From NCBI GenBank assembly GCA_002753095.1, contig PDZU01000012.1, positions 1 through 56,097 of the forward strand: 56,097 nt of DNA, given 5' to 3'. The position numbers and the translations under genes were made by a program. Source of the DNA: Magnetococcales bacterium. GTDB lineage: Bacteria; Pseudomonadota; Magnetococcia; Magnetococcales; Magnetaquicoccaceae. A model generated the notes under the pieces. It searched no databases. It was given only the letters and a program-made list of their open reading frames with translations, and was not told the DNA's origin. Numbering within the stretch: position 1 is the first letter of the stretch; every line of letters begins with the position of its first letter. Positions 26,342-37,477 of the stretch are shown here, piece by piece.

Positions 26342-27235
26342 CTATTGGGCTGGCAGGCGACCACGCGCCTCGCGCAGGGCCATCTCCACCGTGGTCCGGG
26401 ATTCGGAACCCGTCGGCAACAAGGGCAACAGGCGCTGCCACAGCTCTACCGCCCGGCCATAATCACCAGCCCGGGCAGACAACGCCCCCACCAACCACAG
26501 CGCATCCACCTGATTGCCATCCTGGCGCAACACCCCCTCCAACAGGGCTGTTCCTTGTGCCATCTGCTCTGCCACGCCACTCTGCACCAACAGCTCCGCC
26601 AAACCCACCGCCGCCTCGACGTGTCCCGGTTGCCGCGCCAATATGTGCCGATACGCACGTTTCGACGCCTCTTCCTCTTCCAGCGTGGCTTGACTGCGTG
26701 CCAACTGCAACCAGCCCGCCAGATTGTCCGGCTCCTGTTCCAGGCGCTGTGCCAGACGGGCAACGGCACTGCGTATGGCCCCCTGGTCGGGCAGCGCCGA
26801 CGCCGTATTGCCCTGCACCATGCCTCCCAGCATGGCGGCAGGGTAGCCCATCCCCAAATAGAGCACCACCGCTGTCACCGCCAACACGCCCGCCAACGCC
26901 ACCGCCTTCCACCACTCCCCGGCAGCGTTTGCCCCCGCTGGCCGCGCGACTGCCGCCTCTGCTGGCAGCGCCAGATGGTCCAAACGCAGCATCACCTCCG
27001 CCAACTCCCGCTGCAAACCATCCTGCACCTCTTTGGCAGCCGCCTCCTGTTGCCCCTCCAGTTGCCACTCCTTGAGTTGCCGCAACAAATGCTCCTTCTG
27101 CCGCCGCAACTCAACGGCAGGATCTTCCTCCAACCCAGGCAACAACGGCCGGTTACCCTGCCGACTGAAAATCGGCTGGAATACCCATGCCAGCGCAACC
27201 AACAACACAGCCACAAACAATCCCACGCCGACCAT
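26342..27235 (-). CDS. CcmI-like c-type cytochrome biogenesis protein
   Basis: The protein has about 297 residues. An N-terminal transmembrane helix (GVGLFVAVLLVALAWVFQP) precedes a coiled-coil-like Glu/Gln/Arg-rich region (HLLRQLKEWQLEGQQE) and a second transmembrane helix (AVALAGVLAVTAVVLYLG). A TPR-rich C-terminus (RLAQRLEQEPDNLAGWLQLARS, YRHILARQPGHVEAAVGLAELL) ends it. This is the layout of CcmI/CycH, the apocytochrome chaperone of system I. No other ccm gene is in view, so the exact role is inferred. ATG 27235 has GGGAGAAAG upstream. It precedes tatA by about 116 bases. Confidence 0.75.
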   Translation of the reverse strand: MVGVGLFVAVLLVALAWVFQPIFSRQGNRPLLPGLEEDPAVELRRQKEHLLRQLKEWQLEGQQEAAAKEVQDGLQRELAEVMLRLDHLALPAEAAVARPAGANAAGEWWKAVALAGVLAVTAVVLYLGMGYPAAMLGGMVQGNTASALPDQGAIRSAVARLAQRLEQEPDNLAGWLQLARSQATLEEEEASKRAYRHILARQPGHVEAAVGLAELLVQSGVAEQMAQGTALLEGVLRQDGNQVDALWLVGALSARAGDYGRAVELWQRLLPLLPTGSESRTTVEMALREARGRLPAQ

Positions 27236-27451
27236 ACTTTCTCCCAATCCCGCCCTGTCGGGCCATCGCAAAGCCGCTTTTCGTCAAAATGGTTTCTGCC
27301 AACCTTGGGTGAGCAAAGGCAACCGTCCCTGCAGGGTAACAAATGATCCCTCCCCTGTCATGCAATAATCCCACACCCGGCAGGACAAACCCTTTGGCCG
27401 CAATCCGCTGCCAGAAGAGAATATTTCCAAATTCGACCACAATACCGGGTG

Positions 27452-27480
27452 TTGACAGAAATGCAATATCTGGATACAAG
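27452..27480 (+). promoter_or_regulatory. Likely sigma70 promoter of pseBCI
   Basis: A perfect -35 TTGACA at 27452-27457 and TACAAG at 27475-27480 are spaced by 17 bases, 64 bases before the pseB ATG. A small inverted repeat ACAGC-TTC-GCTGT follows at 27483-27495, where an operator could lie. The rest of the 27236-27544 divergent gap shows nothing else clear. Confidence 0.65.
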
Positions 27481-27517
27481 GAACAGCTTCGCTGTACGTT
27501 GTCACTTTTCCGCGTAA

Positions 27518-29700
<2,183 letters not shown>

Positions 29701-29761
29701 GAGGCATGGTTTTGGCGTGCGCAGAAATTTATAAAGATTTAAAGGCTCTGGAGTACGTCCG

Positions 29762-30817
29762 ATGAATCAAAATTGCAGCATCATGATCAATAACCGACCC
29801 ATTGGCAATGCACATCCGCCTTATGTGATCGCCGAGCTTTCCGGCAACCATAACGGCAGCCTGCAGAGGGCTTTTGCCTTTCTGGAGCGCATGCAGAAAA
29901 CGGGCGTTGATGCCGTCAAGTTGCAAACCTACACCGCAGATACCATCACCATTGACCACGATGGCCCCGAATTTCAACTCCATTCCGGCTTATGGGCTGG
30001 TCGCACCCTGTATGATCTTTATCAAGAGGCACACACCCCCTGGGAGTGGCATGAGCCTTTGTTCCGAAGAGCGCGTGAGTTGGGGTTGACCCTGTTCAGC
30101 ACCCCTTTTGATTTTACGGCCATCGATTTGTTGCAATCCCTGGATGCCCCTGCCTACAAAATCGCATCCCTGGAGTTGATTGATCTGCCATTGATTGCCC
30201 GTGCCGCCCAAACGGGCAAACCGTTGATTCTGTCGACCGGGGCAGCCACGTTGTCCCAAATTGCCGAAGCAGTGATGACCGCCCGCAATCATGGTTGTCA
30301 GGAGATTGCCATTCTGAAATGTACCAGTGAATATCCTGCCCCCCCTGAAGAGATCAACCTGCGCACCATTCCTTTTTTCAAGGAACTGTTTGATACGGTG
30401 ATTGGATTATCGGATCACTCTCTTGGCATCGCCGTTCCGGTGGCTGCCGTCAGTCTTGGAGCCAGCATGATTGAGAAGCATGTCACACTGGACCGCGCTG
30501 AAGGCGGGGTGGATAGCGCCTTCAGCCTGGATCCAGAGGAATTGGAGCAGATGATTGCCCAGTGCCGGACGGCGTGGCAGGCTTTGGGAACGGTCCACAT
30601 TGGTCCGACCGCCGGCGAAACGAATGCGGTTGCCAACCGCCGTTCTCTCTATGTGGTACGGGATATGGTCGAAAACGAGCCATTTTCGGTGGAGAATGTG
30701 CGCTCCATCCGGCCAGGGCACGGCCTACCCCCCAAACACCTGCCGGAAATTATCGGACGCAGAGCCAGACGCACACTCCGCAAGGGAACCGCGCTCAAGT
30801 GGGAGGATATACAGTGA
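29762..30817 (+). CDS. pseI: Pseudaminic acid synthase, PseI/NeuB-type
   Basis: This enzyme condenses the 6-deoxy-diacetamido-altrose with phosphoenolpyruvate. The protein has 351 residues. The NeuB barrel is evident (YVIAELSGNHNGSL, DAVKLQTYTADT, LFSTPFDFTAIDLL, YKIASLELIDLPLI, STGAATLSQI, LSDHSLGIAVPVAAV, EKHVTLDRAEGGVDSAFS). The C-terminal SAF (antifreeze-like) domain runs from RRSLYVVRDM to GRRARR. The GGVDSAFS form fits PseI better than the GPDH form of NeuB/LegI. GGAG lies eight bases upstream of the ATG. The next gene, on the opposite strand, converges 28 bases away. Confidence 0.93.
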   Translation: MNQNCSIMINNRPIGNAHPPYVIAELSGNHNGSLQRAFAFLERMQKTGVDAVKLQTYTADTITIDHDGPEFQLHSGLWAGRTLYDLYQEAHTPWEWHEPLFRRARELGLTLFSTPFDFTAIDLLQSLDAPAYKIASLELIDLPLIARAAQTGKPLILSTGAATLSQIAEAVMTARNHGCQEIAILKCTSEYPAPPEEINLRTIPFFKELFDTVIGLSDHSLGIAVPVAAVSLGASMIEKHVTLDRAEGGVDSAFSLDPEELEQMIAQCRTAWQALGTVHIGPTAGETNAVANRRSLYVVRDMVENEPFSVENVRSIRPGHGLPPKHLPEIIGRRARRTLRKGTALKWEDIQ

Positions 30818-30845
30818 ACCCGTACCGTTCGGGATGGCGGGCCAA

Positions 30846-32333
30846 TCAACCGGCCTGCCACACCTGACGGATTTTTTGTGCCTGTTCGATGACCTGTTCT
30901 GCGTTACATTGCGTCACCTGCGGGGCCAAGCGCTGATCCACGACCAGGGCCAGGGAGACAAGTTGCTGCACAAGCGGTCTGTTGGGATGCCGGGTGGCAG
31001 AGTCCAACCAATGGGAGAGAAGCGGAATAGCAATGCGCGTGCGAAAGATGGCCACGCTCTCCTCAGCAAGTGCCGCAAGCAGTGTGGGTAATACATTCCG
31101 GCCATGACTGCTCTCTTCAGGATGATTGGTTAACAGCCCTCCCAGGGCCAACGCGAAAGCGACCGCCACATGCTGCACCTGATGATTTTTCAGAAGTACC
31201 GACACAATAAATGCTGATCGGAGGCGGTTTTTTGCCAACAGGTGGATGGTAGCACCCAACAGATCATCCGTCGTATGCCCTGGTTGTTGCAGGTATTGGA
31301 GCAACTTCGCCATATCATCCGCAGCCTCCAGGCGGAGGATCGTATCCAGCAACGACTCCTCTTGCAGCAGTTGTTCCACAGGCCAACCGAACAACTGTGC
31401 CAACGCGTTGCAGGAGACCCGATTATAGTATCCTGTCTCCTGACGTGACCATTCCACGCACTCTTTTGCCTCCCAGGGATGCACATACAGCCACGGAAAA
31501 CGGGCGCGCAAAACATCGTGTTGCACTTGGGCGTTGGCAAACGCAATCCGTTCCCGACGCACAGGATCTTTCCATTCCGGTTCATGCTTGAACAGTTCTG
31601 GATAGACCCTGTCCAATGGTCCAGCCAAGGATACCTTCACCCCACACAACCCGGCATAAACGACATGCGAACCGATGCCATTGGAAGTCATGTATTCAAA
31701 GCTGTCAAAGATACGCCGCATGCGAATCAGGGCATTCAGATCCATCAAGCCTGCGCCCAACACGTATTCGAATCCATATTTTTCAATATTATCAATCCAT
31801 AATTTGTTGACGACGCAAGAGAGGTTGACGCAAAAGACCACACGACTGAAACGTCCGGCAATGGATTTGATATATTCCAGATATTCAATTTCGTCGCTGC
31901 GCGCATCCATGCCGATGAGAACATGGGAAGGCATGACCAGTAACGACCGAGCCATTCGTTTGACTCCTGGGTCGGGATCCACATAGACAAAAGGCAAACC
32001 GACCGCTTTGGTGTCTGAGTAACCATGTTTTTGCAGTAACGCCTCATGCTCCTTGGTTGCGACCAGAAAAGGTGTTCGTTTGGCCGCCGGGATGGTGAAT
32101 TGCAGCTCCTCCTTGCCACGAACACCGATATGATGATCACGCGCCAACTGGTCTGGATAGACAATTTTTTCGGGACGCCAACCATGAATCCAACTCAGAT
32201 GCGACAGGGGAGGCAGTCTGGGCAAACCCAATTGTGTGGCAACCAGCTTTGCGGCGCCGTAATAATTCATCTCAAACGAGGGTTGCTCATTCTTCTGAAA
32301 ATCCGGCAAACCCAACTGCTGGGAAATCTCCAT
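30846..32333 (-). CDS. Unknown GT-B-like protein A, candidate nonulosonate transferase
   Basis: I do not recognise a named family. The protein has 495 residues and is a clear paralogue of 48138-49628 along its whole length (FEMNYYGAAKLVATQLGL, LPFVYVDPDPGVKRMARSLL, MPSHVLIGMDARSDEIEYLEYI, MTSNGIGSHVVYAGLCGVKV). The TSNGIGSHVVYAGLCGVKVSL motif with Ser/Gly-rich loop resembles the donor-binding C-terminal half of GT-B glycosyltransferases. The last ~180 residues (from LLDTILRLEAADDM) are the helical domain shared with the GT2 at 1794-3440. It sits next to pseF and opposite pseI. A transferase role is inferred from context only. GGAG lies six bases before the ATG. Confidence 0.6.
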   Translation of the reverse strand: MEISQQLGLPDFQKNEQPSFEMNYYGAAKLVATQLGLPRLPPLSHLSWIHGWRPEKIVYPDQLARDHHIGVRGKEELQFTIPAAKRTPFLVATKEHEALLQKHGYSDTKAVGLPFVYVDPDPGVKRMARSLLVMPSHVLIGMDARSDEIEYLEYIKSIAGRFSRVVFCVNLSCVVNKLWIDNIEKYGFEYVLGAGLMDLNALIRMRRIFDSFEYMTSNGIGSHVVYAGLCGVKVSLAGPLDRVYPELFKHEPEWKDPVRRERIAFANAQVQHDVLRARFPWLYVHPWEAKECVEWSRQETGYYNRVSCNALAQLFGWPVEQLLQEESLLDTILRLEAADDMAKLLQYLQQPGHTTDDLLGATIHLLAKNRLRSAFIVSVLLKNHQVQHVAVAFALALGGLLTNHPEESSHGRNVLPTLLAALAEESVAIFRTRIAIPLLSHWLDSATRHPNRPLVQQLVSLALVVDQRLAPQVTQCNAEQVIEQAQKIRQVWQAG

Positions 32334-32407
32334 ATACCACTCCGGTGTTTATGAGACATGAGAGCAAGACACAATCGAACAGCATGCAGCCATACAAGAT
32401 ATTTCAA

Positions 32408-33130
32408 TCATTTTTTCTTTGCATGCAATGTCCGAAACAGCGCCTCTGCCAAATACCAATCTTCATCGTCATCGATATCGATGCCTTTCCATTTCGGCAG
32501 AATATGGCCGACATAACCGGACTGATCGACCGGACCATCACGCAATACCCGTTCGGTGGGGAAAAAGACATAATTGCCGGTATGGTAATAGCGCGGCTCA
32601 AGATCCTGGGATCGGGTGGCAAACATCCCCGGTTGTACCGGAATGATGGCGCCACTGGCCTGCCGGGAAAAGGCCCATTCGATGGGCACGGCATAAGGCG
32701 CCATGCTCAATACGGGTGCTTGTCCGCCGACCTGGGCAAACAGTGCCGCAGCCTGTTGCAAATCTTCGGCGTCAATCAACGGCGAACAGGCCATCAGCAA
32801 CACCACCTGATCGAACGCATACCCCATGGACTGGAAAGTGTGTACAACAGATTTCAGCACCGGCATCAGGCCGGTATGATCATCGGCCAGCGCCATCGGG
32901 CGCGGAAAATGCACCGGATAGCCCAAGTCTGCCGCGATTGCCATGATTTCCGGATCCTCGGTCGAGACATGGAGCACATCGAACAATCCCGATGCCGCTG
33001 CCGCTGCCAAAATATGGGCCATCATGGGTTTGCCGCAAAAGTCGCGTATATTTTTACGCGGAACCCGTTTACTGCCACCCCGTGCCGGGATGATCCCGAT
33101 TCGGCGTGGAACCGCTTGACCATCATGCAT
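32408..33130 (-). CDS. pseF: Pseudaminic acid cytidylyltransferase, PseF-type
   Basis: This enzyme activates the nonulosonic acid with CTP to the CMP-sugar. The protein has 240 residues, with the CMP-NeuAc synthetase fold: IGIIPARGGSKRVPRKNIRD (nucleotide loop), KPMMAHILAAA, VSTEDPEIMAIAADLG, LLMACSPLIDAEDL and the metal-binding DIDDDEDWYLAEALF near the end. PseF is chosen over NeuA because it lies with pseG/pseI and has the GNYVFFPT region typical of PseF. GAGG lies seven bases before ATG 33130. Confidence 0.88.
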   Translation of the reverse strand: MHDGQAVPRRIGIIPARGGSKRVPRKNIRDFCGKPMMAHILAAAAASGLFDVLHVSTEDPEIMAIAADLGYPVHFPRPMALADDHTGLMPVLKSVVHTFQSMGYAFDQVVLLMACSPLIDAEDLQQAAALFAQVGGQAPVLSMAPYAVPIEWAFSRQASGAIIPVQPGMFATRSQDLEPRYYHTGNYVFFPTERVLRDGPVDQSGYVGHILPKWKGIDIDDDEDWYLAEALFRTLHAKKK

Positions 33131-33193
33131 ACGCCACCCTCACCGCAGCCGTTGGTGAAATGATCAGAGAAAATGCTGTGCCCCTGCAACCAC

Positions 33194-33985
33194 TCACAGA
33201 TCGTTCCATTGCAGGAACTGCCGGGCATTTTCGAACAATAGTTTGCGTTGTGCCTCTGCCGGCACCGCATGGCGGTTCAATTCAACGATGCTCTCCTGCA
33301 GGCTTTCCGCCATGCTGCGATCGGGATAATCGGAACCATAAAAAACAGACTCGTATCGCAAACTTCGACAACAATAGGTCAGGTCTTTGACCACGCTCGC
33401 GCCGCGATAGTAGAGCAGCGAATAGGAAAAATCCAGCCAAACATTGGGCAAACGTTTGGCCAGCATCAAGAAATCCAGGCATTTGTGACCACCGAAATGG
33501 GCAAAGATCAGGCGGGTTTCCGGGCAGGCTTTGGCCAGACGCGCATAGGCCAATGGATCAAAACCGGCCATCAAGGCGTCACCATCTGGAAAGGCATCGA
33601 TCAACACCGGCACAGCCAGGCGTCCGGCCTGCCGCACCAATGCCACGACCTGCGGTTCGTCCAGCGAAAAGTGTTGCACCCTGGGATGCAGTTTCAGGCC
33701 GATGAAGCCCCATTGTTCAATGGCCTGTTGCAATGTGCTGGCGGCATTTTCGTCACAGGGATGCACATTGACCAAACCGCGCAAACGGTCATGGGCCGCC
33801 AACGCCTCCGCCACTTCGGGGATGGACCAGGGCTGCTTGAGCAGGTGCAGGACCAAGCCCCGCACGACACCGGTTTCGACCATTTCCTGCTGCAATTGCG
33901 CTGCTGCCGCCATGGCCGAAGGAAAACGGCGTTCGTCCAAGTGAAGATGCATGTCGATAACCGGTGGAAGCGCTGCGCTGTTCAT
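33194..33985 (-). CDS. Amidohydrolase-family (TIM-barrel) metal hydrolase
   Basis: The protein has 263 residues of the amidohydrolase-2 family. HxH in IDMHLHLDE binds metal; GLKLHPRVQ, LIFAHFGGHK and the terminal FYGSDYPDRS supply the other usual ligands. Relatives hydrolyse or decarboxylate small carboxylates or lactones; the substrate is unknown here. The ATG overlaps the pseG stop by four bases, suggesting function in the same sugar pathway, perhaps removal or exchange of an N-acyl group. That role is inference. Confidence 0.8.
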   Translation of the reverse strand: MNSAALPPVIDMHLHLDERRFPSAMAAAAQLQQEMVETGVVRGLVLHLLKQPWSIPEVAEALAAHDRLRGLVNVHPCDENAASTLQQAIEQWGFIGLKLHPRVQHFSLDEPQVVALVRQAGRLAVPVLIDAFPDGDALMAGFDPLAYARLAKACPETRLIFAHFGGHKCLDFLMLAKRLPNVWLDFSYSLLYYRGASVVKDLTYCCRSLRYESVFYGSDYPDRSMAESLQESIVELNRHAVPAEAQRKLLFENARQFLQWNDL

Positions 33986-34854
33986 GACAACAAAGACTCC
34001 ACTTCCGAGGCGATGCGCAACAGACCTTGACCATCGACCAGGCGAGCAGCATGACTGGCGATGGTATCGATACGGGGATGAGTCCCCAGGGCAACGAGGG
34101 TCTCTTGACCGACCCCCATCACGCCCCCCAGATTGAGCACATGCAAAGCAAAGCGGTATTCGGCTTCCGTTTGTGGCAATACATGGACCGGCTTACCCAA
34201 ACACATCATCTCCATCATGGTTGTTCCGCCATTGGTCACCGCCCAACGGCAGGCAGCCATACGCGCTGGCAAATCTTCTGGCGTGCGCAACACAGTAAAC
34301 GGCAGAGTGTCGGCGATGGCACGTTCTGGCACAAAAGGGCCTTCAATCAGGGTCACCTGCTCTCCCAGTGCTGCCAGACGATGGGCAATCGACATCCCGA
34401 TACCATTCAGATCTCCGCCGCCGAGACACACAAGCACGCCTCTGCCTGTCGTTGCTGGTGCCAGAGCGCGCACCTCGTCACGGATGATGGCATACGACAA
34501 GCCAACCTTCTGCGGCACATGGATCGGCAGCACACCGTGATCAAAAATGGCCACATTTTGATCGGGAGCAAGTTGACCAGAATAATCGAGCGTCAAAACC
34601 GGTTGGCCGGCATAGCGCGCCTTGGCGACCCAGTGATCGCCCGGATAGGGAAGATCCAGCAACCACACATCGACCGCTCCCGCATCATGGGGCCAGTCAC
34701 CTCTGTTGGGAAATTCATGCGGCGAGAGAAGCGTCAAGCGAACCCGATGACCACGCTGCTGCAGCGTTTTGGCCAGGGCCAAAGAGCGCCGAATATGACC
34801 AAAGCCACATTGACGATTGCCATCACAGATCATTTCGATCAATGCCTGCACCAT
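33982..34854 (-). CDS. pseG: PseG-type UDP-sugar hydrolase
   Basis: This enzyme removes UDP from UDP-2,4-diacetamido-2,4,6-trideoxy-beta-L-altrose, releasing the substrate of PseI. The protein has 290 residues, GT-B-like fold. Features are MICDGNRQCGFGHIRRSLALA (the catalytic His near residue 20 in GxGHxxR), TLDYSG, VLVCLGGGDLNG and TNGGTTMMEMMCLGKPVHVLPQTEAE, the UDP-binding loop. It is shorter than fused PseG-PseH proteins, so it carries no acetyltransferase domain. It is coupled to the amidohydrolase downstream. Confidence 0.85.
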   Translation of the reverse strand: MVQALIEMICDGNRQCGFGHIRRSLALAKTLQQRGHRVRLTLLSPHEFPNRGDWPHDAGAVDVWLLDLPYPGDHWVAKARYAGQPVLTLDYSGQLAPDQNVAIFDHGVLPIHVPQKVGLSYAIIRDEVRALAPATTGRGVLVCLGGGDLNGIGMSIAHRLAALGEQVTLIEGPFVPERAIADTLPFTVLRTPEDLPARMAACRWAVTNGGTTMMEMMCLGKPVHVLPQTEAEYRFALHVLNLGGVMGVGQETLVALGTHPRIDTIASHAARLVDGQGLLRIASEVESLLS

Positions 34855-34933
34855 ATCTTTCGTCCAACATCAACAATCCGACGGACTCCCGATGCCTTGG
34901 GTAAAACGCTTACCTCAGACACGTGCAGGTTGG

Positions 34934-36016
34934 TCACAGGTCAAAATCCATGCAATTGCGGCACAATTCGACCTCATTCAAACGTCCTTCAGCATTCAAG
35001 GCAATCAGATTGCGCCGGAAATCGGAATTCCAAATGGCACGAATATCCATCTCCTTGACATTTCCCAAGGCCAATTTGCCATTGAAATCAGTGCCGCACA
35101 GGGTAGTCTCCCCATTGGAAAAAATAAACAGATCGCTGCGACCGATCCTTTTGCAACTCTTGCTCTCGGTCCGCTTTCTTTGTTGGGCGTACTCCTGATT
35201 CGACTCCACCTCCTGCGAAAAAGCCTCCAGGGTATTGACGGCCAGAATATCCGCATACCCTGCATAACGCCGCAAGAAGGCATCAATCTCATCGCGGGCA
35301 CACTCCTGATCGATGATTTGTACCCGTGTAAACGGAGTGCGACGCCCCGATGCCCGCTTTAAATCGATAAAACGATGAAAATGGGCGATTTGCCGTTGCC
35401 AGTCCGTATTGGGTGAAATCTGGCTATACGTCTCTGGATTGTCGGCATTGACCGACATGTTCATATAGGTCACCTGCGACCGGATGATCTTCTCTGCCAC
35501 ACCCTCATGCAAATCTCTTCCGTTGGAAGAAAGCCAGATCATGCCCAAATTTTTCTTTTCTGAAACATAATCCAATAATTCGGGAAAATCTGGATGCAGG
35601 ATAGACTCTCCCAGATTAAAAATCCAAATGCCCTCCAACCCGAACGCATCCAGTGCATCTATGCAGTTTTTGATCAACCCCTTCGGCATATCAATGCTTG
35701 GGCGCTCCAAACTTTGGCGCGGACACATGTTACATTTCAGATTGCAGCGACTGGTCATCTCCAACAACACCCGGGATGGGAGATCAGGCCGTCGTTGGAA
35801 ATTCGGACTAGAACGAACAATCGGAACCAATCGCTCACCACGATGCAGATAATCATGAAACAACGCCACATTTTCCGGGTGCATTAACAGATTCAACGCC
35901 TGATCCACCGCGACCGCTGCCATCCCCTGCAACTCTTGATACGTCGCAAAGTGCAGCGGCACAAACACCCCCCTTTCACCGGGAAACTGAATCAGTTCTT
36001 GCTGCACGAGTTCCAT
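34934..36016 (-). CDS. Radical SAM/SPASM-like protein of the glycan locus
   Basis: The protein has 360 residues. The radical SAM motif is C91-x3-C95-x2-C98 in EMTSRCNLKCNMCPR, with FNLGESILHPDF (GE motif) and SVNADNPETY following. C-terminal cysteines in TTLCGTDFNG and ELCRNCMDF suggest a second iron-sulfur site of SPASM/twitch type. About 80 residues before the domain are of unknown role. Possible jobs are sugar epimerisation, dehydration or methylation-like chemistry on the nonulosonate or its precursor. ATG 36016 follows GGAGG; the longer upstream frame has no family match. Confidence 0.8.
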   Translation of the reverse strand: MELVQQELIQFPGERGVFVPLHFATYQELQGMAAVAVDQALNLLMHPENVALFHDYLHRGERLVPIVRSSPNFQRRPDLPSRVLLEMTSRCNLKCNMCPRQSLERPSIDMPKGLIKNCIDALDAFGLEGIWIFNLGESILHPDFPELLDYVSEKKNLGMIWLSSNGRDLHEGVAEKIIRSQVTYMNMSVNADNPETYSQISPNTDWQRQIAHFHRFIDLKRASGRRTPFTRVQIIDQECARDEIDAFLRRYAGYADILAVNTLEAFSQEVESNQEYAQQRKRTESKSCKRIGRSDLFIFSNGETTLCGTDFNGKLALGNVKEMDIRAIWNSDFRRNLIALNAEGRLNEVELCRNCMDFDL

Positions 36017-36083
36017 TATCTGCCTCCATCCACGCTTGATTGAGTGTGCCCTGCACACAACCCGCCGCATCGAAAACCCTTTG

Positions 36084-36791
36084 CTACACCTTTTTAAACA
36101 ACTCCGCCGCACCTGTCACCACGTCGGCATACTGATCAAACAAGGGACTGGCAACCGTCCGGTATTCCTTGTCACAGACAATCCGCTTGGTATCCCATTT
36201 CAAGGTATTCAGGCAGTAGTACCACAGATCCTCTTGTAATTCAATATGATGCAATGCCTGCAACATCTCCTCATTGAGCCGATCAGGGGGAATGACCACA
36301 ACACCACCATCATCACAAACCGCCACTCCCCCCTGCAGGCGGTTGCGGATTGCGGCGGCCTGCTCTTCTGGATAACAGGGGGCCGGGCTGTTGACACAGC
36401 CCAATGGCGTTACTCCACGCGTCCAAATCGGATAACGTTCCCGACGCAAACGGGCCGCATCACGCACCAAACCATCCACCACAACCGCCGCAGCTTGCCG
36501 ATACAACAGAAGATATTTTGCAACCAGATCACCAAAAATTGCCTTGTCATCACATTCATGCGTAAACACAAGGACGATTTCATCGGGTTCGACGAAACGG
36601 ATGGCGTCATGCACATCGTGATTGGAGCCGTAGGCGGTAAAAATCGTATGCACCCGGCCCACCTTATGCAGTTCGCTGGTCAGGGGCGATATGCCAGACA
36701 ATACACCGCTCTTGCCCAAGGCGTCAGCAACTTCGGTGGTAGACACCCGGTTTCGGGATATGTAACGAATGATCTCATCGGCAATAGACAA
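36084..36791 (-). CDS. RraA-like/HMG-aldolase-family protein
   Basis: The protein has 235 residues of the RraA / 4-hydroxy-4-methyl-2-oxoglutarate aldolase family. VSTTEVADALGKSGVL is at the N-terminus. AAVVVDGLVRDAARLRRERYPIWTRGVTPLG is the conserved GxVxDGxxRD segment whose Arg and Asp bind pyruvate and metal, and CDDGGVVVIPPDRLN is the later conserved loop. A retro-aldol or decarboxylase reaction on an alpha-keto acid is plausible in a nonulosonate locus, since these sugars are alpha-keto acids, but that is inference. The start is TTG at 36791, seven bases after AGGAG and 10 bases after the preceding stop; an ATG-started frame from 36872 would overlap the methyltransferase. Confidence 0.75.
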   Translation of the reverse strand: MSIADEIIRYISRNRVSTTEVADALGKSGVLSGISPLTSELHKVGRVHTIFTAYGSNHDVHDAIRFVEPDEIVLVFTHECDDKAIFGDLVAKYLLLYRQAAAVVVDGLVRDAARLRRERYPIWTRGVTPLGCVNSPAPCYPEEQAAAIRNRLQGGVAVCDDGGVVVIPPDRLNEEMLQALHHIELQEDLWYYCLNTLKWDTKRIVCDKEYRTVASPLFDQYADVVTGAAELFKKV

Positions 36792-36801
36792 CGGGCCACT
36801 C

Positions 36802-37437
36802 CTAGAAAGATCGTGAATGGGTATGCAATTGCAAGGTGAATTCCCACAACGGATAATCATGCCACAAGGCAACCCATGGGGTCAGTTTTTTCGCAAACGA
36901 GAAAATCTGTGACGGATCGTAGTGGAAATTTTTTTCCAATTGATAATCGACATGACTGGAAAGGAAGTTGACCGCCATGCTTTCGCGCGTTAAGGCATAC
37001 ATGCGGCGCAACATGCTCTGGGCGAGAGCCATATTGTCAGAAACACGAAAGGTCAAGGCACCGGACATCAGAACCAGATCAGCAGGTTCCACATCTGTCA
37101 TCTGCAACAGATCACCGGTACGAAACGCCCGGTTGCCCCCCCCATGCAACGTAGCTGCCCTATCGATCAAACGTGGCGAAATATCGATCCCAAGGTAGCG
37201 ATAATCACCCCCTGTCTGCTGATCAAGAAAAACCACCAGATCGCCCAGCCCGCACCCAATATCCAGGATGGTTCGACCCTGCAGTGCCAGACCACGGGTC
37301 AATACCTGGAATCGCAGCCACTGACTTTCACGGCTACTCCAACCCACCGTGCGCACATCATTGCCGAGTTCCTCCAGACGTTTCTCATACAAGTCAATGA
37401 TCTGCTTTTTTTCTTCGACCGTTAAGATTTGTTCCAT
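36802..37437 (-). CDS. SAM-dependent methyltransferase
   Basis: The protein has 211 residues, a class I Rossmann methyltransferase. Motif I is TILDIGCGLGDLVVFL (about 57-71), motif II LGIDISPRLIDRA, and the later acidic motif DLVLMSGALTF. The N-terminal ~50 residues form a cap (YEKRLEELGNDVRTVGW). The acceptor is unknown; sugar O- or N-methylation is likely from context. It is tightly followed by the RraA-like gene and belongs to the nine-gene minus-strand run. Confidence 0.82.
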   Translation of the reverse strand: MEQILTVEEKKQIIDLYEKRLEELGNDVRTVGWSSRESQWLRFQVLTRGLALQGRTILDIGCGLGDLVVFLDQQTGGDYRYLGIDISPRLIDRAATLHGGGNRAFRTGDLLQMTDVEPADLVLMSGALTFRVSDNMALAQSMLRRMYALTRESMAVNFLSSHVDYQLEKNFHYDPSQIFSFAKKLTPWVALWHDYPLWEFTLQLHTHSRSF

Positions 37438-37477
37438 AATTTTCCACAGGACGGATCAGTTCAAGAAAATCACAAGG

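Noticed and set aside
30837-30860. Inverted repeat GGCGGGCC/GGCCTGCC between pseI and protein A
   Set aside because: It has a mismatch, overlaps the last codons of protein A and lacks a T-tract, so it is not a convincing terminator.
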